From Pedobacter cryoconitis (GTDB lineage Bacteria > Bacteroidota > Bacteroidia > Sphingobacteriales > Sphingobacteriaceae): 64,000 nt of DNA. Both the position numbers and the translations under genes were made by a program. A model generated the notes under the pieces. The model did no database searches, had not been told where the DNA came from, and saw only the letters and a list, made by a program, of their open reading frames with translations. The DNA is taken from positions 186,001-250,000 of the forward strand of contig NZ_JACHCG010000005.1 of the NCBI RefSeq assembly GCF_014200595.1, given 5' to 3'. Of the stretch, positions 56,065-64,000 are shown piece by piece; position 1 is the stretch's first letter, and every line of letters begins with the position of its first letter.

Positions 56065-56814
56065 ATGAAACCTACTCTTCTATTCCTTTTCTGTTGCTTT
56101 TTTTCTGGTATAGCTTTAGCTCAAAAGAAACCTGTTCAAGGGTTTGTTATAGATAAAGTATCCAAACAGCGTTTAGCTACGGTGTATATTTACAATTCTC
56201 ATAATGATGATGGGATTTATAACAATAGTAAGGGCGAGTTTACAACACAGGCCGTTATTGGTGACACCTTATTCGCCGTACGTCAGGGGTATGGATTAGA
56301 CACGGTAGTTTATAAAGGCAGCGCCATATTTTTCCAGTTGAAACCTTTGGCTATTCAACTGAAAGAGGTTTCAATTATTGGCAGCTCACTTTCTCCAAAG
56401 GAGCGTTATGAGCAAAGAACCAGAGAATTTAAGTATGCAACTGACCTGGGAAGCTCCAAGGATCTCTTGAATTTAAGTTCGAGAGGAGTTGGTCTGGGCA
56501 TAGATGCGATTTATAATCTACTGAGCAGAAAAGGCAAAAATGCAAGACATTTGCAAGCGATCCTGGAAAGAGATTATAAAGAAGAAATTATTGATTACAG
56601 GTATAGTCCTGCTTTTGTAGGCCGTGTTTTACGAATCAAAGACTTTGAACTGAAAGATTTCATGCAGCAGTACCGTCCGAGTTATGATTTCGTTCTTGCA
56701 GCCTCTGACTATGCTTTTATAGTTTTTGTGAGAAATAATTATGCTTCTTATAAGCGGAATCCGAAAGCATTCAGGCTACAGCCGCTTCCTGTGATCAAAA
56801 TTGATCATCCATGA
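56065..56814 (+). CDS. Exported protein with CarboxypepD-regulatory-like domain
   Basis: A 249-residue exported protein; the TTG frame at 56047 is rejected for the ATG at 56065, which directly precedes the signal peptide (ending A-L-A-Q). The N-terminal 90 residues are a carboxypeptidase-regulatory-like beta domain, with V-Q-G-F-V-I-D-K-V-S-K-Q-R-L-A-T-V-Y-I-Y and an N-S-K-G-E-F motif. The rest is helical and basic, with D-Y-x-F-V-L-A-A-S-D near 210. It has no barrel, so it is a free-standing protein, not a truncated receptor. It overlaps the next gene by 4 bases (ATGA). Confidence 0.8.
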   Translation: MKPTLLFLFCCFFSGIALAQKKPVQGFVIDKVSKQRLATVYIYNSHNDDGIYNNSKGEFTTQAVIGDTLFAVRQGYGLDTVVYKGSAIFFQLKPLAIQLKEVSIIGSSLSPKERYEQRTREFKYATDLGSSKDLLNLSSRGVGLGIDAIYNLLSRKGKNARHLQAILERDYKEEIIDYRYSPAFVGRVLRIKDFELKDFMQQYRPSYDFVLAASDYAFIVFVRNNYASYKRNPKAFRLQPLPVIKIDHP

Positions 56815-57134
56815 GGTACTGGCCGGTCATCTGGAAAGGCCTTCCTGCAAATGCAATGGCTATTTTTCCATTGATGTTCTTTAAAGATCCCAAACAGAAA
56901 AATAACGCGCTGTTGATTAATCATGAAAAAATTCATTTCCACCAGCAGCTGGAACTGCTGATCCTTCCTTTTTATTTTCTTTATTTAATAAATTATGTGG
57001 TTAATCTGTGTAAATACAGAAATCATGCGCAAGCTTATTTTAATATTAGTTTTGAAAAAGAGGCTTATGCCAATGAATTGGACATGAATTATCTGAAAAA
57101 CAGGAGACTGTATTCGTGGTTTAAATATTTATAA
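56811..57134 (+). CDS. Minimal zincin-like protein with HExxH motif
   Basis: A 107-residue protein without a signal peptide. N-H-E-K-I-H-F-H-Q-Q (37-46) is a canonical HExxH zinc motif (H38, E39, H42), and F-E-K-E-A-Y-A-N-E (81-89) offers the third ligand, E84, as in gluzincins. Between them a hydrophobic stretch (about 48-66) looks like one membrane helix. That is very small for a zinc protease, so it may be a minimal membrane peptidase or an inactive relative. Translation is coupled to the upstream exported protein by the ATGA overlap, hinting at a joint function. I know no characterised member. Confidence 0.75.
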   Translation: MRYWPVIWKGLPANAMAIFPLMFFKDPKQKNNALLINHEKIHFHQQLELLILPFYFLYLINYVVNLCKYRNHAQAYFNISFEKEAYANELDMNYLKNRRLYSWFKYL

Positions 57135-57169
57135 TAAATCCTACGAACATTTTTCTTTTCTTTGTACTA

Positions 57170-58195
57170 ATGAGAGGTATATACGCATGTTTACTATTTG
57201 TATTTGCAGTTTCAGCACAAGTAAGTGCACAAGAGATAGATACAGTTCCTATTACAGTGAAAAACTTTGACCTTAAACTCAATAAAAGCCCTTTGCCTTC
57301 GCTAAAAGGTATTATTGTGTTTAAACCGGTAGAGATAAAGCCACTGATCGTAAGTTCAAAGGTGAATTACTGGAAAAATAAAACTGCAATCGGGATTAAT
57401 GTGAATCAATCTTCTTTCAGTAATAACTGGAGTGGTGGTGGGGTAAATTCACTGGCAATAGAAGGATTAGTCAATTACAAAGCTGAATATAAAAAAGAAA
57501 GTTATAGCTATTTATCTGAAGTTGACCTGCGTTATGGAAAGATAAGAAACAAAGGCCAGTTGCAAAAGAAAACGAATGACCGGATATTCTGGAATAATAC
57601 AGGAGCATTCAAAATCTCTAAAAACTGGAATTTATTTACCCAGGTAACTTTTGAATCGCAATTTGATAACGGATATTCTTATTCAACGGTAAATGGGGTG
57701 GAGACTGCTACATTAATTTCCAAGTTTATGTCTCCGGGTTACCTGACGGAGTCTTTCGGTTTTGAGTACAAGCCAAATAAATTTTTCTCTACACAATTTG
57801 GTACCGGTGCCGCAAAACAAACATTTGTTTTGGATAACAAGGCACTGGCTGCGGCTGATGCGAAGGCAAATCCGGATCCTGCGAGCCAGAAAACAGATTT
57901 TTATGGCGTCCCTGTAGGAGACACTTTTAAAAATGACCTGGCTTTTCAGATCACTGTTAACTTTGAAAAAGATATTTTTCATAACGTCAACCTGAAAAGC
58001 AGATATTATGTCTTTGTACCATACGATCATTTTGAAAACATGAAACACAGGCTGGATGTGACTTTAACAACTAAAGTCAACAGGTTCATGAACGTGACAC
58101 TGAATGGCATCGGAATATATGACAAGACGATCAGTGATAAGATTCAGGGCAGTCAGTCTTTAGCTATGGGCGTGATGTTTATATTCCCGCGCTAA
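57170..58195 (+). CDS. DUF3078 outer-membrane-associated protein
   Basis: A 341-residue exported protein with signal peptide to about 21 (S-A-Q-E). The DUF3078 core has V-N-Y-W-K-N-K-T-A-I-G-I-N, N-Q-S-S-F-S-N-N-W-S-G-G-G (78-90) and long alternating strands to the end, consistent with a beta barrel. The final residues M-G-V-M-F-I-F-P-R keep the amphipathic strand. Function of the family is unknown. A TTTCTTTG box ends 5 bases before the ATG. Confidence 0.85.
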   Translation: MRGIYACLLFVFAVSAQVSAQEIDTVPITVKNFDLKLNKSPLPSLKGIIVFKPVEIKPLIVSSKVNYWKNKTAIGINVNQSSFSNNWSGGGVNSLAIEGLVNYKAEYKKESYSYLSEVDLRYGKIRNKGQLQKKTNDRIFWNNTGAFKISKNWNLFTQVTFESQFDNGYSYSTVNGVETATLISKFMSPGYLTESFGFEYKPNKFFSTQFGTGAAKQTFVLDNKALAAADAKANPDPASQKTDFYGVPVGDTFKNDLAFQITVNFEKDIFHNVNLKSRYYVFVPYDHFENMKHRLDVTLTTKVNRFMNVTLNGIGIYDKTISDKIQGSQSLAMGVMFIFPR

Positions 58196-58300
58196 ATACT
58201 TTTGCATCCTATTTTTAATGTTGATTGTTATTAAAAATGTTTGCAACTTTGTACACTACTACCATTATACATTAACTAATTGACTATCAATTAATAAAAC
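58196..58300 (+). promoter_or_regulatory. Promoter region of ffh
   Basis: CAACTTTG (one mismatch to TAnnTTTG) lies about 50 bases before the ffh ATG, with several TTG triplets upstream. This gives a leader of about 45 bases. Confidence 0.35.
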
Positions 58301-59641
58301 ATGTTTGAAAATTTACAGGATAAACTAGACCGGGCATTTAAAGTTCTAAAGGGTCAGGGAAGCATTTCAGAGATCAACGTGGCTGAAACCATGAAGGAAA
58401 TTCGTAAAGCTTTACTGGATGCCGATGTAAATTTTAAAACAGCCAAAAGCTTCACTGACGAGGTTAAGGAAAAGGCACTTGGCCTGAATGTACTTACCGC
58501 GGTTTCTCCGGGACAATTACTGACTAAAGTAATGAACGACGAGCTGACTGCATTGATGGGCGGTGAAGTCAAAGAATTAGATTTAAAAGCAAATCCTACA
58601 ATTATATTGATTGCTGGTTTGAACGGTGCGGGTAAAACAACCTTCTCTGGAAAACTGGCAAATTATCTGAAAAGTAAAGGTAAAAAGCCTTTATTGGTAG
58701 CTGGTGACGTTTACCGTCCGGCAGCGATTGACCAGTTGCAGATATTGGGTGAACAGATCGGCGTTCCTGTTTATGCGAACAAAGATTCTAAAGATCCTGT
58801 TGCGATTGCACTGGAAGGTATTGAGCTTGGTAAAAAAGAACACCACAACGTAATTATCATCGATACTGCGGGTCGTTTAGCAATAGACGAGCAGATGATG
58901 AATGAGATTTCGGATGTGAAACTGCATACTAAACCGCATGAAATCCTGTTCGTAGTTGATGCCATGACCGGACAGGATGCGGTTAATACAGCTAAAGCAT
59001 TTAATGAAAGATTAGATTTTACTGGTGTTGTACTGACAAAACTTGATGGGGATACGCGCGGTGGTGCGGCTTTATCTATTAAGTCTGTAGTGAACAAGCC
59101 GATTAAATTTGTCGGTACTGGTGAAAAAATGGAAGCACTTGATGTTTTCTATCCAGACAGAATGGCTTCCCGTATTTTGGGAATGGGTGACGTTGTTTCC
59201 CTTGTTGAGCGTGCGCAAGAGCAGTTTGATGAGAAAGAAGCAGCAGAACTTCAAAAGAAAATCCGTAAGAATAAGTTTGACTTCAACGATTTCTACAACC
59301 AGATTCAGCAGATCAAGAAAATGGGTAACATGAAAGACTTGATGGGCATGATTCCAGGGGTAAGTAAAATGATGAAAAACGTAGAGATTGAAGATGACGC
59401 TTTCAAAAATGTGGAAGCAATTATTCAGTCGATGACGAAATATGAGCGTGAAAATCCAGATAGTATTCAACAAAGCAGACGTTTACGTATCGCTAAAGGT
59501 TCTGGAAATAAAATAGAGGAAGTTACTAAACTGATTAAACAGTTTGAGGATATGCGTAAGGTGATGAAACAGTTTTCTAACCCTGCGGCCGCTGCTAAAA
59601 TGATGCGCGGTATGCCTAAAATGCCACAGGGAAGAATGTAA
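58301..59641 (+). CDS. ffh: Signal recognition particle protein
   Basis: The GTPase that delivers membrane proteins to the translocon; 446 residues. N domain 1-95; G domain with G-L-N-G-A-G-K-T-T-F (107-116), the DVYRPAAIDQL block, I-I-D-T-A-G-R-L near 190, T-K-L-D-G-D-T-R-G-G-A near 246-256. The methionine-rich M domain fills about 325-446, ending M-M-R-G-M-P-K-M-P-Q-G. It is monocistronic with its own promoter and terminator. Confidence 0.97.
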   Translation: MFENLQDKLDRAFKVLKGQGSISEINVAETMKEIRKALLDADVNFKTAKSFTDEVKEKALGLNVLTAVSPGQLLTKVMNDELTALMGGEVKELDLKANPTIILIAGLNGAGKTTFSGKLANYLKSKGKKPLLVAGDVYRPAAIDQLQILGEQIGVPVYANKDSKDPVAIALEGIELGKKEHHNVIIIDTAGRLAIDEQMMNEISDVKLHTKPHEILFVVDAMTGQDAVNTAKAFNERLDFTGVVLTKLDGDTRGGAALSIKSVVNKPIKFVGTGEKMEALDVFYPDRMASRILGMGDVVSLVERAQEQFDEKEAAELQKKIRKNKFDFNDFYNQIQQIKKMGNMKDLMGMIPGVSKMMKNVEIEDDAFKNVEAIIQSMTKYERENPDSIQQSRRLRIAKGSGNKIEEVTKLIKQFEDMRKVMKQFSNPAAAAKMMRGMPKMPQGRM

Positions 59642-59660
59642 TCATTCTTTGCTGATCTTT

Positions 59661-59691
59661 AAAAAACCGGGCTCTCAATCCGGTTTTTTTT
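59661..59691 (+). terminator. Terminator of ffh
   Basis: AAAAAACCGG pairs with CCGGTTTTTT across a 9-base loop and continues into a T tract. Confidence 0.9.
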
Positions 59692-59760
59692 ATGCCCGTA
59701 ATTTTTTAACCTATAAGGTTTAATATGGAATTAAATTTACGTGCTAATTCGTAAATCGAT

Positions 59761-61299
59761 ATGCTCATTAAAACTTATGGCAGCGCCGTCTTTGGTGTCA
59801 ATGCTTTAACCATCACTATTGAAGTCAGTATTAGCAGCGGAAATAAATATCATATTGTCGGATTACCTGATAATGCGGTCAAAGAAAGCCTCAAAAGAAT
59901 AGAAAGCGCAATTCAGGCTTCTGGTTTTAAGATGCCAAGACAAAAGATCGTAGTCAATTTATCACCTGCTGATATCCGGAAAGAAGGTACTTCTTATGAT
60001 CTGCCGATTGCAATAGGCATTTTAGCGGCTTCAGGACAATTAGCTGGCGATAGGGTCGCTGAGGTTATAATTGCAGGAGAACTTTCTCTGGACGGAGGCA
60101 TACAGCCTGTAAAAGGAGCATTACCTATTGCTATCCAGGCAGCAGAAGCAGGCTTTAAAGGATTCATTTTACCTGCTGATAATTCAAGAGAAGCAGCCGT
60201 GGTTGATAATTTACTGGTTTATGGAATGTATCATTTAAAAGACCTGGTTGCTTTTTTCAACGGAACTACTGTTTTCAATCCTGTTCTTGTAGATGCGAAA
60301 AGTGAGTTTTTAAAAAACGTGAGTTTATATGAACAGGATTTTTCTGATGTGAAAGGTCAGGAAAGTATTAAAAGAGCTTTAGAAATTGCTGCCGCAGGCG
60401 GACATAATGTGATCTTAATTGGCCCGCCAGGAGCTGGAAAAACAATGCTTGCTAAACGTTTACCTACTATTTTACCTCCTTTAAGTATGCAGGAAGCACT
60501 GGAAACCACTAAAGTTTATTCCGTAAGCGGAAAGCTGAGTGCGGCCACCTCATTATTGACAGAAAGGCCATTCCGGAACCCGCATCACAGTATTTCTGAT
60601 GTTGCTTTAGTTGGCGGAGGGTCTAATCCACAACCCGGAGAAATCTCCATGGCCCATAATGGCGTTTTATTCCTGGATGAACTGCCTGAATTTAAACGGT
60701 CGGTATTAGAGGTGATGCGGCAGCCGCTTGAAGACCGGAAAGTCACCATATCAAGAGCGCGTTTAAGTGTGGAATATCCGGCAAGTTTTATGCTCATTGC
60801 TGCAATGAATCCCTGTCCCTGTGGATTTTATAACCACCCGGACAAGGAATGTGGCTGTACTCCCTGGATTGTACAAAAATATCTGAGTAAAATTTCAGGC
60901 CCGTTAATGGATAGAATTGATTTGCATGTAGAGGTCACTCCTGTTCATTTTAATGAATTGGCTTCTTTAGCCCCTTCGGAAAAAAGTGCAGTGATCAGGA
61001 AAAGGGTAATTAGTGCAAGGTTAAAACAGGAAATCCGGTTTGCAGCACATCCAGGTCTGTATTATAACGCGCAAATGACACCTGCCCAGGTTAGAAAACT
61101 CTGCATAATTAACGAACAGGGACTGGATCTGGTTAGAAAGGCGATGGAAAAACTTGGCTTATCAGCACGTGCTTATGACAGAATATTAAAGGTTTCCAGA
61201 ACCATTGCCGACCTGGCAGGTACTAAAAACATAGCATTGGAACATTTAGCTGAAGCCATTCATTTCCGCAGCCTGGACAGGGATAACTGGGCAGGATAA
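59761..61299 (+). CDS. YifB-family Mg-chelatase-like AAA ATPase (ComM-like)
   Basis: A 512-residue ATPase. An N-terminal Lon-like ChlI domain (about 20-145, S-P-A-D-I-R-K-E-G-T-S-Y-D-L-P-I-A-I) precedes the AAA domain with Walker A G-P-P-G-A-G-K-T-M-L near 220-229, F-R-N-P-H-H-S-I-S-D, and Walker B G-V-L-F-L-D-E-L-P-E-F near 301. A C-P-C-G-F-Y/C-G-C cysteine motif near 350-365 and the C-terminal chelatase domain complete it. ComM relatives drive branch migration during natural transformation; the role here is inferred from that family. Confidence 0.95.
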   Translation: MLIKTYGSAVFGVNALTITIEVSISSGNKYHIVGLPDNAVKESLKRIESAIQASGFKMPRQKIVVNLSPADIRKEGTSYDLPIAIGILAASGQLAGDRVAEVIIAGELSLDGGIQPVKGALPIAIQAAEAGFKGFILPADNSREAAVVDNLLVYGMYHLKDLVAFFNGTTVFNPVLVDAKSEFLKNVSLYEQDFSDVKGQESIKRALEIAAAGGHNVILIGPPGAGKTMLAKRLPTILPPLSMQEALETTKVYSVSGKLSAATSLLTERPFRNPHHSISDVALVGGGSNPQPGEISMAHNGVLFLDELPEFKRSVLEVMRQPLEDRKVTISRARLSVEYPASFMLIAAMNPCPCGFYNHPDKECGCTPWIVQKYLSKISGPLMDRIDLHVEVTPVHFNELASLAPSEKSAVIRKRVISARLKQEIRFAAHPGLYYNAQMTPAQVRKLCIINEQGLDLVRKAMEKLGLSARAYDRILKVSRTIADLAGTKNIALEHLAEAIHFRSLDRDNWAG

Positions 61300-61308
61300 A
61301 ACTGATAA

Positions 61309-61334
61309 AAGCCCGGCAAATTAATGCCGGGCTT
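61309..61334. terminator. Hairpin terminator between yifB-like and M57 genes
   Basis: AAGCCCGGCA pairs perfectly with TGCCGGGCTT. On the minus strand four T follow, on the plus strand two, so it serves the minus-strand peptidase gene best. Confidence 0.75.
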
Positions 61335-61370
61335 AAAACCATGACTCATATATCAGCTATGGTTTGAAAT

Positions 61371-62204
61371 TTATTTGTATAAATAGTTTAGCGCAATTTT
61401 ATCATTGGCATTAAAAGTTCTGTCAGACCCGTTTGAACAGGCTAACATAAACGAAGCCGCATCTGGTCCTGATGGCGTACCTGGAATCCGGATTGCGCCA
61501 ACATCACTTTGTCCTTCATTCGCAGCAGTGCCTCCACAGCTGTAAGCTCTGTTTGAATAATCAGTATGACGGAATCCAATACAGTGCCCAACTTCATGCT
61601 GTAAAACAGATGTCAGGTATCCCAGGTTAGGATTGGCACCGTAAGCAGCAGCATTTGTATTCATCTGGATCTCGTTATAAGGATCACCTCCATAAGGGAA
61701 ACCTGATGAACCTAAAGTGATATAACCACCAGAAGGGCCTTCATTAAAACCAACCACATCAATATCACCAGTAGTTCCTGCTGCTGCACGCTGGAAAGTA
61801 AAGCGTAAGCCTAAGTTATTATACCTGGTAATCATTGCATTTACCGCATTACCATAAACAGCGGGTAAGTTAGTTACCGAAATTGTAATCACTCTTGGCA
61901 AAGCACTAACCAGATTTGTAGTACGGTACTGCTCTGTTTCGGCAATACTTAAATGACTCGTAGTTGCTTTTTCATTGAGGTTTTTATCAGTCAGAAGAAT
62001 ATCTCCTTCTACAAGGTATCCTCCTTTTACTTTTCTGGCGTTCTCTGTACTAAAACCCAGATTGCTGATTTGAGATTTTGTGCTTGCAGAAATTTGATCC
62101 TGACCAGCAGTTGAAGCAGTTTGTGCTTCTTTTTTCTGGCATCCGAAAATGCACAGCATCATTGTACCCACAAGGGCAAATGACAATAAATTCAGTTTTT
62201 TCAT
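61371..62204 (-). CDS. HEIGH-type zinc metallopeptidase lipoprotein (M57-like), copy 1
   Basis: A 277-residue lipoprotein (lipobox I-F-G-C, Cys22). The zinc site is HEVGHCIGFRH (203-213) with H203, H207 and H213 as ligands and E204 as general base; S-F-M-L-A-C near 251-256 fits the Met-turn. This matches the dual-action HEIGH metallopeptidase family (PF12388). Residues 40-95 look like a propeptide. It is a tandem copy of the gene beginning at 63251; most of the residues 45-277 are identical, differing mainly in the linker after the lipobox. Confidence 0.92.
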   Translation of the reverse strand: MKKLNLLSFALVGTMMLCIFGCQKKEAQTASTAGQDQISASTKSQISNLGFSTENARKVKGGYLVEGDILLTDKNLNEKATTSHLSIAETEQYRTTNLVSALPRVITISVTNLPAVYGNAVNAMITRYNNLGLRFTFQRAAAGTTGDIDVVGFNEGPSGGYITLGSSGFPYGGDPYNEIQMNTNAAAYGANPNLGYLTSVLQHEVGHCIGFRHTDYSNRAYSCGGTAANEGQSDVGAIRIPGTPSGPDAASFMLACSNGSDRTFNANDKIALNYLYK

Positions 62205-62347
62205 TAAGTTAATTTTAGGTAGATGATTAATAAGTCATAGGTAAGCTAAAATTATATATATCTTAAGATAAAAACAAATTTTAATGAAGTTAATTTACTG
62301 GTTTTCAGCATACATACGCAATATTTTTAAAATACCCGCAAAAGACT

Positions 62348-62377
62348 AAGCCCGGCAATAGTTATTGCCGGGCTTAA
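62348..62377. terminator. Hairpin after M57 copy 2
   Basis: AAGCCCGGCAATA pairs perfectly with TATTGCCGGGCTT around a two-base loop. The GCCCGGCA core is the same as in the hairpin after copy 1, so the terminator was probably duplicated with the gene. T run is weak on both strands. Confidence 0.7.
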
Positions 62378-62414
62378 AGCCTCTAATTCACAAAATATCT
62401 AATGGTTAGGTATT

Positions 62415-63251
62415 TTATTTATATAAATAGTTAATTGCTTTTACATCATTCGCATTAAAGGTTCTGTCACCGCCGTTTGAGCAAGCTAACATGAATGATG
62501 CTGCATCTGGTGCTGAAGGAGTTCCAGGAATCAGAATTGCGCCAACACCGCTCGCGCCTTCGTTAACCGCAGTTCCACCACAGCTATAGGCTCTGTTTGA
62601 ATAGTCAGTATGACGGAAACCGATACAGTGTCCAACTTCATGCTGTAAAACAGAAGTAAGATATAAAAGGTTAGGGTTAGCACCGTAAGCTGCTGGGTTA
62701 GTATTCATTTTGATTTCGCTATATGGATTACCAGAAGCAGTTGGGAAACCAGAAGAACCTAAAGTAATAAAACCACCAGAAGGACCTTCATTAAATCCAA
62801 TTACGTTAATTTGACCAGTAGTTCCGGCAGCTGCACGTTGAAAAGTAAAACGTAAGCCTAAATTGTTGTATCTGGTAATCATTGCATTCACTGCATCACT
62901 ATAAACTGTAGGCAGGTTAGTTACAGAAATAGTAATTACTCTTGGCAATGCTTTTACAAGATTAGTGGTTCTGTACTGTTCTGTAGAGGCAACGCTCAAG
63001 TGTGTAGTTTCAGCTTTTTCAGTAAGATTAGCTTCGCTTAAAAGGATATCACCTTCTACAAGGTAACCACCTTCTACTTTTCTTGCATTTTCAGTGCTGA
63101 AACCAAGACCCGAGATCTGTGATTTAACACTTGCTGAAATTCCATCTTGTTTAGTATCAGCTGTAGTAGCAGCTTCTTTTTTCTGGCATCCGAAAACGCA
63201 GAGTGCGAGCATGCCGGCAACGGCAAGCGACAATAAGTTAAATTTTTTCAT
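62415..63251 (-). CDS. HEIGH-type zinc metallopeptidase lipoprotein (M57-like), copy 2
   Basis: A 278-residue lipoprotein (lipobox V-F-G-C, Cys22) with HEVGHCIGFRH at 204-214 and the same Met-turn S-F-M-L-A-C. One extra residue occurs near 172 (T-A-S-G-N against Y-G-G-D). The propeptide-like region and the linker after the signal differ most, while the catalytic part is nearly the same as in copy 1. The 210-base spacer between the copies carries its own hairpin, so each is likely transcribed separately. Confidence 0.92.
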   Translation of the reverse strand: MKKFNLLSLAVAGMLALCVFGCQKKEAATTADTKQDGISASVKSQISGLGFSTENARKVEGGYLVEGDILLSEANLTEKAETTHLSVASTEQYRTTNLVKALPRVITISVTNLPTVYSDAVNAMITRYNNLGLRFTFQRAAAGTTGQINVIGFNEGPSGGFITLGSSGFPTASGNPYSEIKMNTNPAAYGANPNLLYLTSVLQHEVGHCIGFRHTDYSNRAYSCGGTAVNEGASGVGAILIPGTPSAPDAASFMLACSNGGDRTFNANDVKAINYLYK

Positions 63252-63348
63252 TAAGTTAGTTTTTTAGGTAGATTGTTTGTGAACTAATAGGTTAATCTAA
63301 AATTATATATAATTTTAACCATTAACAAATTTTTAATTTCAAATTATT

Positions 63349-64000
63349 GTGAATTTCAAAATAAAATATGCTTTAATTATAATTCTTCTTTGCAACATAG
63401 CTGCAAAAGCACAAAAATTATCGGTTGCAGAAAAAAAAGAAATATTCCACAAATACAGCTCTACTGTATCGGATTCAAAGATAAATGGTGGAAATCTTTT
63501 ATTGGTAGAGCTGTCACGCCCACTAACAGCGACCGAAATACAGGAACTAAAACCATTGCGCAGTTTTTCTTTGAACCATTTAATTATTCCGGAAAAGATG
63601 GCTGCAAAATTCAGTTCTCTGATAATTTCTCAGACCAAAGCCAACGCTTTATGGAAAGCCAGCGACAAACTTTCACGTCAGTATGAACAATATTTAACTC
63701 AGAACAAGCAATTTACTATAAGAATTTCGATAAATCCACAAGTACTGACTGTACCTGCTTCCTTGCAAACCTTAAAATCTTACACCTTTGATCAAAACAA
63801 CCACGTTGTTACGGCCAGCATACAAATGAGTGAGCTGATGCCGGTCTTACAATTGGAAGAAGTCCTCTTTGCTGACATCTATCAGACCGCAAAAGATGAA
63901 ACAGTCATTAATGATATGGATCTTTCGAGCAATGAAATTTCGGCAGTACACCTGCGTTATCCTGCTATTGATGGAAAAGGCATAACACTTTCTATCAAAG
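63349..64000 (+). CDS. Start of an exported protein, probably an S8 subtilisin-like protease (cut at window edge)
   Basis: An open frame from GTG at 63349 to the window end, 217 codons without a stop, starting with a signal peptide (K-Y-A-L-I-I-I-L-L-C-N-I-A-A-K-A-Q). The following 170 residues are helix and strand mixed, as in a propeptide. The last visible residues, Y-P-A-I-D-G-K-G-I-T-L-S-I-K, match the entry into the catalytic domain of subtilases (a D-G-x-G-I-x-V-x-I/V motif), but no catalytic triad residue is inside the window. The S8 call is inference; the gene itself is well supported. No ATG suits the signal peptide. Confidence 0.7.
   Translation, partial: MNFKIKYALIIILLCNIAAKAQKLSVAEKKEIFHKYSSTVSDSKINGGNLLLVELSRPLTATEIQELKPLRSFSLNHLIIPEKMAAKFSSLIISQTKANALWKASDKLSRQYEQYLTQNKQFTIRISINPQVLTVPASLQTLKSYTFDQNNHVVTASIQMSELMPVLQLEEVLFADIYQTAKDETVINDMDLSSNEISAVHLRYPAIDGKGITLSIK

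Noticed and set aside
63390..63686. A 98-residue ATG frame near the right end
   Set aside because: It lies in another frame inside the long GTG-initiated gene from 63349, which has a signal peptide and no stop to the window end.
1..64000. CRISPR arrays, insertion sequences, integrase or attachment sites
   Set aside because: No regularly spaced repeats, transposase or recombinase genes were found; the tRNA-Arg gene has no duplicated 3' end nearby.

Overview
The window looks like chromosomal DNA of a Bacteroidota bacterium of the Sphingobacteriaceae, most like Pedobacter (an inference from gene content, not a database result). Supporting signs are four SusC/SusD outer-membrane uptake pairs, a GldH gliding lipoprotein, lipoprotein signals of the form S-C-K-K, a RicT/PSP1-type protein beside the DNA polymerase delta-prime subunit, promoters with the Bacteroidota -7 element TAnnTTTG, and low GC with very AT-rich spacers. 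No phage, insertion sequence, CRISPR array or rRNA operon is visible.

Layout. 1-6.0 kb: a secreted protein of unknown function converging on SusCD pair 1. 6.4-14.3 kb: a LytS-type histidine kinase and LytTR regulator followed by a complete tripartite RND efflux system (adaptor, pump, outer-membrane channel). 14.3-21.5 kb: a YitT membrane protein, an S41 protease, a cysteine-rich lipoprotein that may be a double-psi barrel, a small-lipoprotein/YgiB-like/YgiC-like operon, an AraC regulator and a zinc alcohol dehydrogenase. 21.5-24.7 kb: a small secreted protein, then an outer-membrane barrel that resembles omptins, paired with an astacin-type protease lipoprotein. 24.8-27.0 kb: metG with a tRNA-Arg(CCU) four bases behind it. 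27.1-44.7 kb: SusCD pair 2, an LD-carboxypeptidase, SusCD pair 3, and SusCD pair 4 with a lipocalin-like lipoprotein. 44.8-47.3 kb: an M14 zinc carboxypeptidase upstream of pair 4.

47.4-61.3 kb is mostly housekeeping: murF, a large GC-rich palindromic element, a three-repeat surface protein, gldH-ricT-holB, ruvX divergent from them, an O-methyltransferase, two glucosaminidase/LysM proteins, two small genes of which one is a minimal zincin-like protein, a DUF3078 protein, ffh and the YifB-type ATPase. 61.3-64.0 kb: two tandem HEIGH-type metallopeptidase lipoproteins and the start of a GTG-initiated gene, probably a subtilisin-like protease, cut by the window edge.

How it fits together. The recurring theme is the cell surface and proteolysis: S41, S66, M14, astacin, two M57-like and one probable S8 protease, with SusCD pairs 3 and 4 of the RagB/SusD-like_2 type. 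This is consistent with a life of degrading and importing peptides and glycans. The least ordinary items are the omptin-like barrel with a changed catalytic dyad, the YgiB/YgiC-like operon with an extra lipoprotein, the 107-residue zincin-like membrane protein, the metG-tRNA arrangement, and the palindrome after murF.
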